From JAEUIE01 sp046350055 (lineage in GTDB: Bacteria; Planctomycetota; Planctomycetia; Gemmatales; HRBIN36): 64,000 nt of DNA. The stretch is taken from assembly GCA_046350055.1 (NCBI GenBank), contig JAXMBC010000001.1:1984001-2048000 (forward strand), written 5' to 3'. Under the pieces are notes generated by a model. It searched no databases. It had not been told where the DNA came from and saw only the letters and a list, made by a program, of their open reading frames with translations. Made by a program: the position numbers and the translations under genes. The stretch's first letter is position 1. The number at the start of each line of letters is the position of its first letter. Shown here one piece after another: positions 61,426 to 64,000 of the stretch.

Positions 61426-62730
61426 ATGCGTGCCGTGGATGTGATACGTCGCAAACGGGATGGCCATCGGTTATCTCCGGTGGAATTGAAAGCGTTCATC
61501 GATGGCGTCACGCACAAAACTTGGGAAAAGTATCAGATCTCGGCCATGCTCATGGCAATTGTCTGGCGGGGGCTGGATGAGGAGGAGACAGCCGAATTCA
61601 CCGCCCTGATGGTTCGTTCTGGGGCAGTGCTCGACTGGTCAGGCATTCCTGGAACCATGGTGGACAAGCATTCTGCTGGAGGCGTGGGCGACAAAACCTC
61701 GCTTATTCTCGTTCCACTCGCAGCAGCTTCTGGCTGCAAAGTCCCCAAAATGTCAGGCCGTGGCCTTGCGCACACTGGCGGCACGCTCGATAAGCTGGAG
61801 AGCATTCCCGGCTACCGTATCAACCTCAGTCCCGAGGAGTTTCGGGCAGCGGTACGTGATGTGGGTTGTGCGATCGTCGGGCAGACGTCCAATCTCGCAC
61901 CCGCGGATAAGGAACTCTATCACCTTCGTGATGTGACAGCCACCGTCGAGAGCATTCCTCTGATCGCAGGTTCGATCATGAGCAAGAAACTGGCTGAAGG
62001 TATTCATGGATTGGTTCTCGACGTGAAGTTTGGTCACGGGGCCTTCATGAAGACTGTCGACGATGCACGCCTGCTGGCCCGTGCCATGGTCAGTATCGGT
62101 AAGCATCATGGCGTCCGTACTGTGGCTTTGCTTACCGGCATGGAACATCCACTCGGAAACGCAATCGGCAACAGCCTGGAAGTCATCGAAGCCATACACA
62201 CCCTGCAGAGTAAAGGCCCGCGTGATCTGGAGCAGCTTTCCGTTCGACTGGCAGCATGGCTGGTGGTGCTTTCTGGACATTGCACGCAACTGCATGAAGC
62301 GGAACAGCGAGTCCGTACCGCACTCACCAGTGGCGCAGGTTTGTCCAAACTGCGTGAGATGGTTGTGCGACAGGGAGGAGATGGCAGGGTTATTGACGAC
62401 CCTGCACTATTACCCCAGGCACCACATCGCAGGCTGGTTCCAGCCAGGCAAGCTGGGTTCGTTACTGCAGTGCATGCTGAACTGCTGGGGCGGGCCGCTA
62501 TGTTACTGGGGGCTGGCCGAGACAAAGTAGAGGATGTGATTGACCATAGCGTCGGAGCGATCATGCTCCGTAAACCGGGTGATAAAGTGAATGTTGGCGA
62601 TTCGCTGGTGGAACTGCATTACCGTAGTGAAAACCGACTCGAAGAAGCGATTGCACTGGTGCACGCTGCCTACCAGGTAGGGAACGACAATGTGACATTA
62701 AGGCCGTTGATTGTCGAGACAGTCGAATAA
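61426..62730 (+). CDS. deoA: Thymidine phosphorylase
   Basis: A 434-residue pyrimidine nucleoside phosphorylase that splits (deoxy)thymidine with phosphate to thymine and deoxyribose-1-phosphate. The family signature SGRGLAHTGGTLDKLESIPGY, the substrate loop VDKHSAGGVGDKTSLIL and SNLAPADKELYHLRDVTATVESIPLI are all intact. The C-terminal domain (VHAELLGRAAMLLGAGRDKVEDVIDHSVGAI) is standard. It lies 4 bases after the CNNM-like gene, suggesting a shared transcript although the pairing is functionally odd. ATG 61426. Confidence 0.95.
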   Translation: MRAVDVIRRKRDGHRLSPVELKAFIDGVTHKTWEKYQISAMLMAIVWRGLDEEETAEFTALMVRSGAVLDWSGIPGTMVDKHSAGGVGDKTSLILVPLAAASGCKVPKMSGRGLAHTGGTLDKLESIPGYRINLSPEEFRAAVRDVGCAIVGQTSNLAPADKELYHLRDVTATVESIPLIAGSIMSKKLAEGIHGLVLDVKFGHGAFMKTVDDARLLARAMVSIGKHHGVRTVALLTGMEHPLGNAIGNSLEVIEAIHTLQSKGPRDLEQLSVRLAAWLVVLSGHCTQLHEAEQRVRTALTSGAGLSKLREMVVRQGGDGRVIDDPALLPQAPHRRLVPARQAGFVTAVHAELLGRAAMLLGAGRDKVEDVIDHSVGAIMLRKPGDKVNVGDSLVELHYRSENRLEEAIALVHAAYQVGNDNVTLRPLIVETVE

Positions 62731-62744
62731 CGAGTTCAACTAGT

Positions 62745-63215
62745 TCAAGGAATGTCGTCTGTATTCTGCGGCTGGCTGGTCGGAGGCATATCCACAAAAT
62801 CGAGCTTACTGCGTTGCTGAGCCAAATAGCTGCGGACAGAGGGAAATAATATGAGGATGGTGATAATCGCATGGAAAAGCGCCAGGGCAGTCATCTGCCA
62901 CCATGCTGGAAGTACTTTCGTGAAGAATACCGCCTGCTCTGCGGCTGTCAGCGCCAGGTACATGAGGTAGATTTTGTAAAAGTAGGTGCCTGAGGTGATA
63001 ACACCCCACAGAATGACCAGCCAGTAGATCAGCAGATCAGAAGTAAACAGCAGGAACAATACGACGGCGATGTGCGTAAGAGGCAACAGGACAAATGTCC
63101 AATTGATTGGCTTGCTGGACTGAGAGAGTGCAAGTCCCGTGATAATCAGTCGTTCAAGCACCAGCAGAACTACTGCAACATAAAGCAGCAGTTTACCTCG
63201 GTTTACAGTGGGCAT
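62745..63215 (-). CDS. Hypothetical four-helix membrane protein, 156 aa
   Basis: Unrecognised. It has four hydrophobic helices (LLLYVAVVLLVLERLIITGLAL, WTFVLLPLTHIAVVLFLLF, LIYWLVILWGVITSGTYFY, MTALALFHAIITILILFP) with a mostly short cytoplasmic tail (QQRSKLDFVDMPPTSQPQN). ATG 63215 (MPTVNRGKLLLYV) is preferred to a longer upstream frame. It is divergent from the HEAT-repeat gene and converges on deoA with 14 bases between. Function unknown. Confidence 0.6.
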   Translation of the reverse strand: MPTVNRGKLLLYVAVVLLVLERLIITGLALSQSSKPINWTFVLLPLTHIAVVLFLLFTSDLLIYWLVILWGVITSGTYFYKIYLMYLALTAAEQAVFFTKVLPAWWQMTALALFHAIITILILFPSVRSYLAQQRSKLDFVDMPPTSQPQNTDDIP

Positions 63216-63333
63216 GGACAGTCCTTTTGTCCCGGAGAGTAGCACACCACTGACGTTCAATGGGGTATCGCTTTGCTGCAACCTTGTGGTACTTTAACAG
63301 TATTCCCATCCAAGGGAAGTAGGAACCTGGTCG

Positions 63334-64000
63334 ATGTGGCTGCTTTTTACACTTGTTTTTGTATGCACAGCATGCCCTCATCAAGTGGCAATAATCGATG
63401 ATGATGCCACGTATTTGAAACGAACCGCTGGCATGTGGGTCAGCGACCTGGGAAATAGCGATGAAAAAGTGAGACGTGCAGCAGCCTTTGCCCTCAGCAA
63501 AATGGGAAAGCACGCTGTGCCTTACCTGCGAGAGATCCGGGCTGCACTCGAAAGAGAATCGGCCATATCGGTGAGAATCAGTCTGGCGAATTGTCTGGGA
63601 GAACTCGGACCGCTGGCGAGTTCCGAAGTGGTGGACATCATCATGCAACGGTGGAAAACTGAGCGCGAGGTCTCCGTCCAGCGTGCATTGGTTACTGCAC
63701 TGGGAAAACTGGGTGAGGCAGGGAGGGCAGCGGAATCGCTTCTGGCACAGTCGCTGGAATCCAGAGATGGACCATTGGCACAGCAAGCGGTGTGGTCACT
63801 CGGTCAGTTGGGACAAGTCTCAGAACCGACTTTGCTCAAACTGATGAAACTGGGAACGTCGGATCAGTCGTCTATCCGCTGCGAAGTGATGTCGGCGCTC
63901 GGCAATCTGGGGCCTGCAGCCCTCGAAGGATTACCGGTATTACTACGCGGCTTGAGCGATACTAATGCTACCGTGCAGGAACAAAGTGTGCTGGCATTGC
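63334..64000 (+). CDS. HEAT/PBS lyase repeat protein, 5' part (3' end outside window)
   Basis: The frame stays open from ATG 63334 to the window end (222 codons seen). A hydrophobic start (MWLLFTLVFVCTACP) could be a signal or lipoprotein leader. Then follow HEAT-like repeats of about 35 residues: KVRRAAAFALSKMGKHAVPYL, VRISLANCLGELGP, VQRALVTALGKLGEAG, AVWSLGQLGQVSEPT, VMSALGNLGPAALEGLP. Each has the usual ALxxLG core. Such proteins are common in planctomycete envelopes as scaffolds. It has GTAGGAAC upstream. Confidence 0.8.
   Translation, partial: MWLLFTLVFVCTACPHQVAIIDDDATYLKRTAGMWVSDLGNSDEKVRRAAAFALSKMGKHAVPYLREIRAALERESAISVRISLANCLGELGPLASSEVVDIIMQRWKTEREVSVQRALVTALGKLGEAGRAAESLLAQSLESRDGPLAQQAVWSLGQLGQVSEPTLLKLMKLGTSDQSSIRCEVMSALGNLGPAALEGLPVLLRGLSDTNATVQEQSVLAL

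Noticed and set aside
1..64000. tRNA, rRNA and CRISPR arrays
   Set aside because: No tRNA-like cloverleaf, rRNA stretch or regularly spaced repeat was noticed by eye in the gaps, which are short; a tool-based scan was not possible.

Overview
The window looks like the chromosome of a planctomycete, most probably a Gemmataceae-type organism. This is judged from gene content and style, because no rRNA gene is present to test it. The pointers are DUF1559 proteins (one intact, one broken), a giant Ser/Thr kinase fused to a sulfatase-modifying-factor domain, TolC-like proteins carrying lipoprotein signals, two ClpP paralogues, RAYT-type HUH transposases with REP palindromes, and an envelope gene set (waaA, AsmA-like, efflux operon) implying an outer membrane. 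GC content is moderate, with some visibly AT-richer islands. Many genes have no clear Shine-Dalgarno sequence and a few probably start with TTG or GTG.

Layout. 1-3.4 kb: the 3' half of ygiQ, an unknown AT-richer gene, a 94-bp inverted-repeat element, and a tandem duplication of a REP-associated tyrosine transposase bracketed by five copies of one palindrome. 3.4-10.6 kb: a YeeN-like YebC protein, a double-domain esterase, small membrane proteins, a 4-hydroxyproline epimerase-like enzyme, a 27-residue arginine-rich protein and an APC permease. 10.8-20.7 kb: sugar epimerase-like TIM barrel, ispH, ATP-grasp ligase, waaA, GT87 glycosyltransferase, lipid kinase, scpA and a GSDH-type dehydrogenase. 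20.9-31.2 kb: an AsmA-like protein, then a minus-strand operon TolC lipoprotein / HlyD adaptor / ABC ATPase / MacB-like permease / small protein. 31.3-38.9 kb: a class A beta-lactamase-like hydrolase, a membrane protein, a HAD phosphatase, a second GT87-like protein with an in-frame palindromic insertion, a radical SAM protein overlapping an unknown partner, and recA. 39-46 kb: a legumain/caspase-like (C13) protease, a divergent unknown gene and the 1547-residue kinase. 46-50 kb: a second TolC/HlyD pair without ATPase or permease. 50-64 kb: an unknown membrane protein, trxB, two clpP genes, DUF1559 proteins, an antitoxin with a frameshifted toxin, nrnA, an MFS transporter, a D-threonine aldolase-like enzyme, a CNNM/CBS protein, thymidine phosphorylase and a HEAT-repeat protein cut by the window end.

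How it fits together. Most genes are chromosomal housekeeping (isoprenoid synthesis, lipid A/Kdo, chromosome condensation, recombination, proteolysis, redox). The accessory layer consists of the RAYT/REP array, the damaged toxin-antitoxin pair, the damaged DUF1559 gene, short dispersed repeats in operon gaps, and the AT-rich protease region. The signals most worth a second look are the RAYT/REP tandem array, the C13 protease with its divergent neighbour, the palindrome pair expressed inside a membrane protein, and the radical SAM/unknown gene pair next to recA. No tRNA, rRNA, CRISPR array or prophage was seen.
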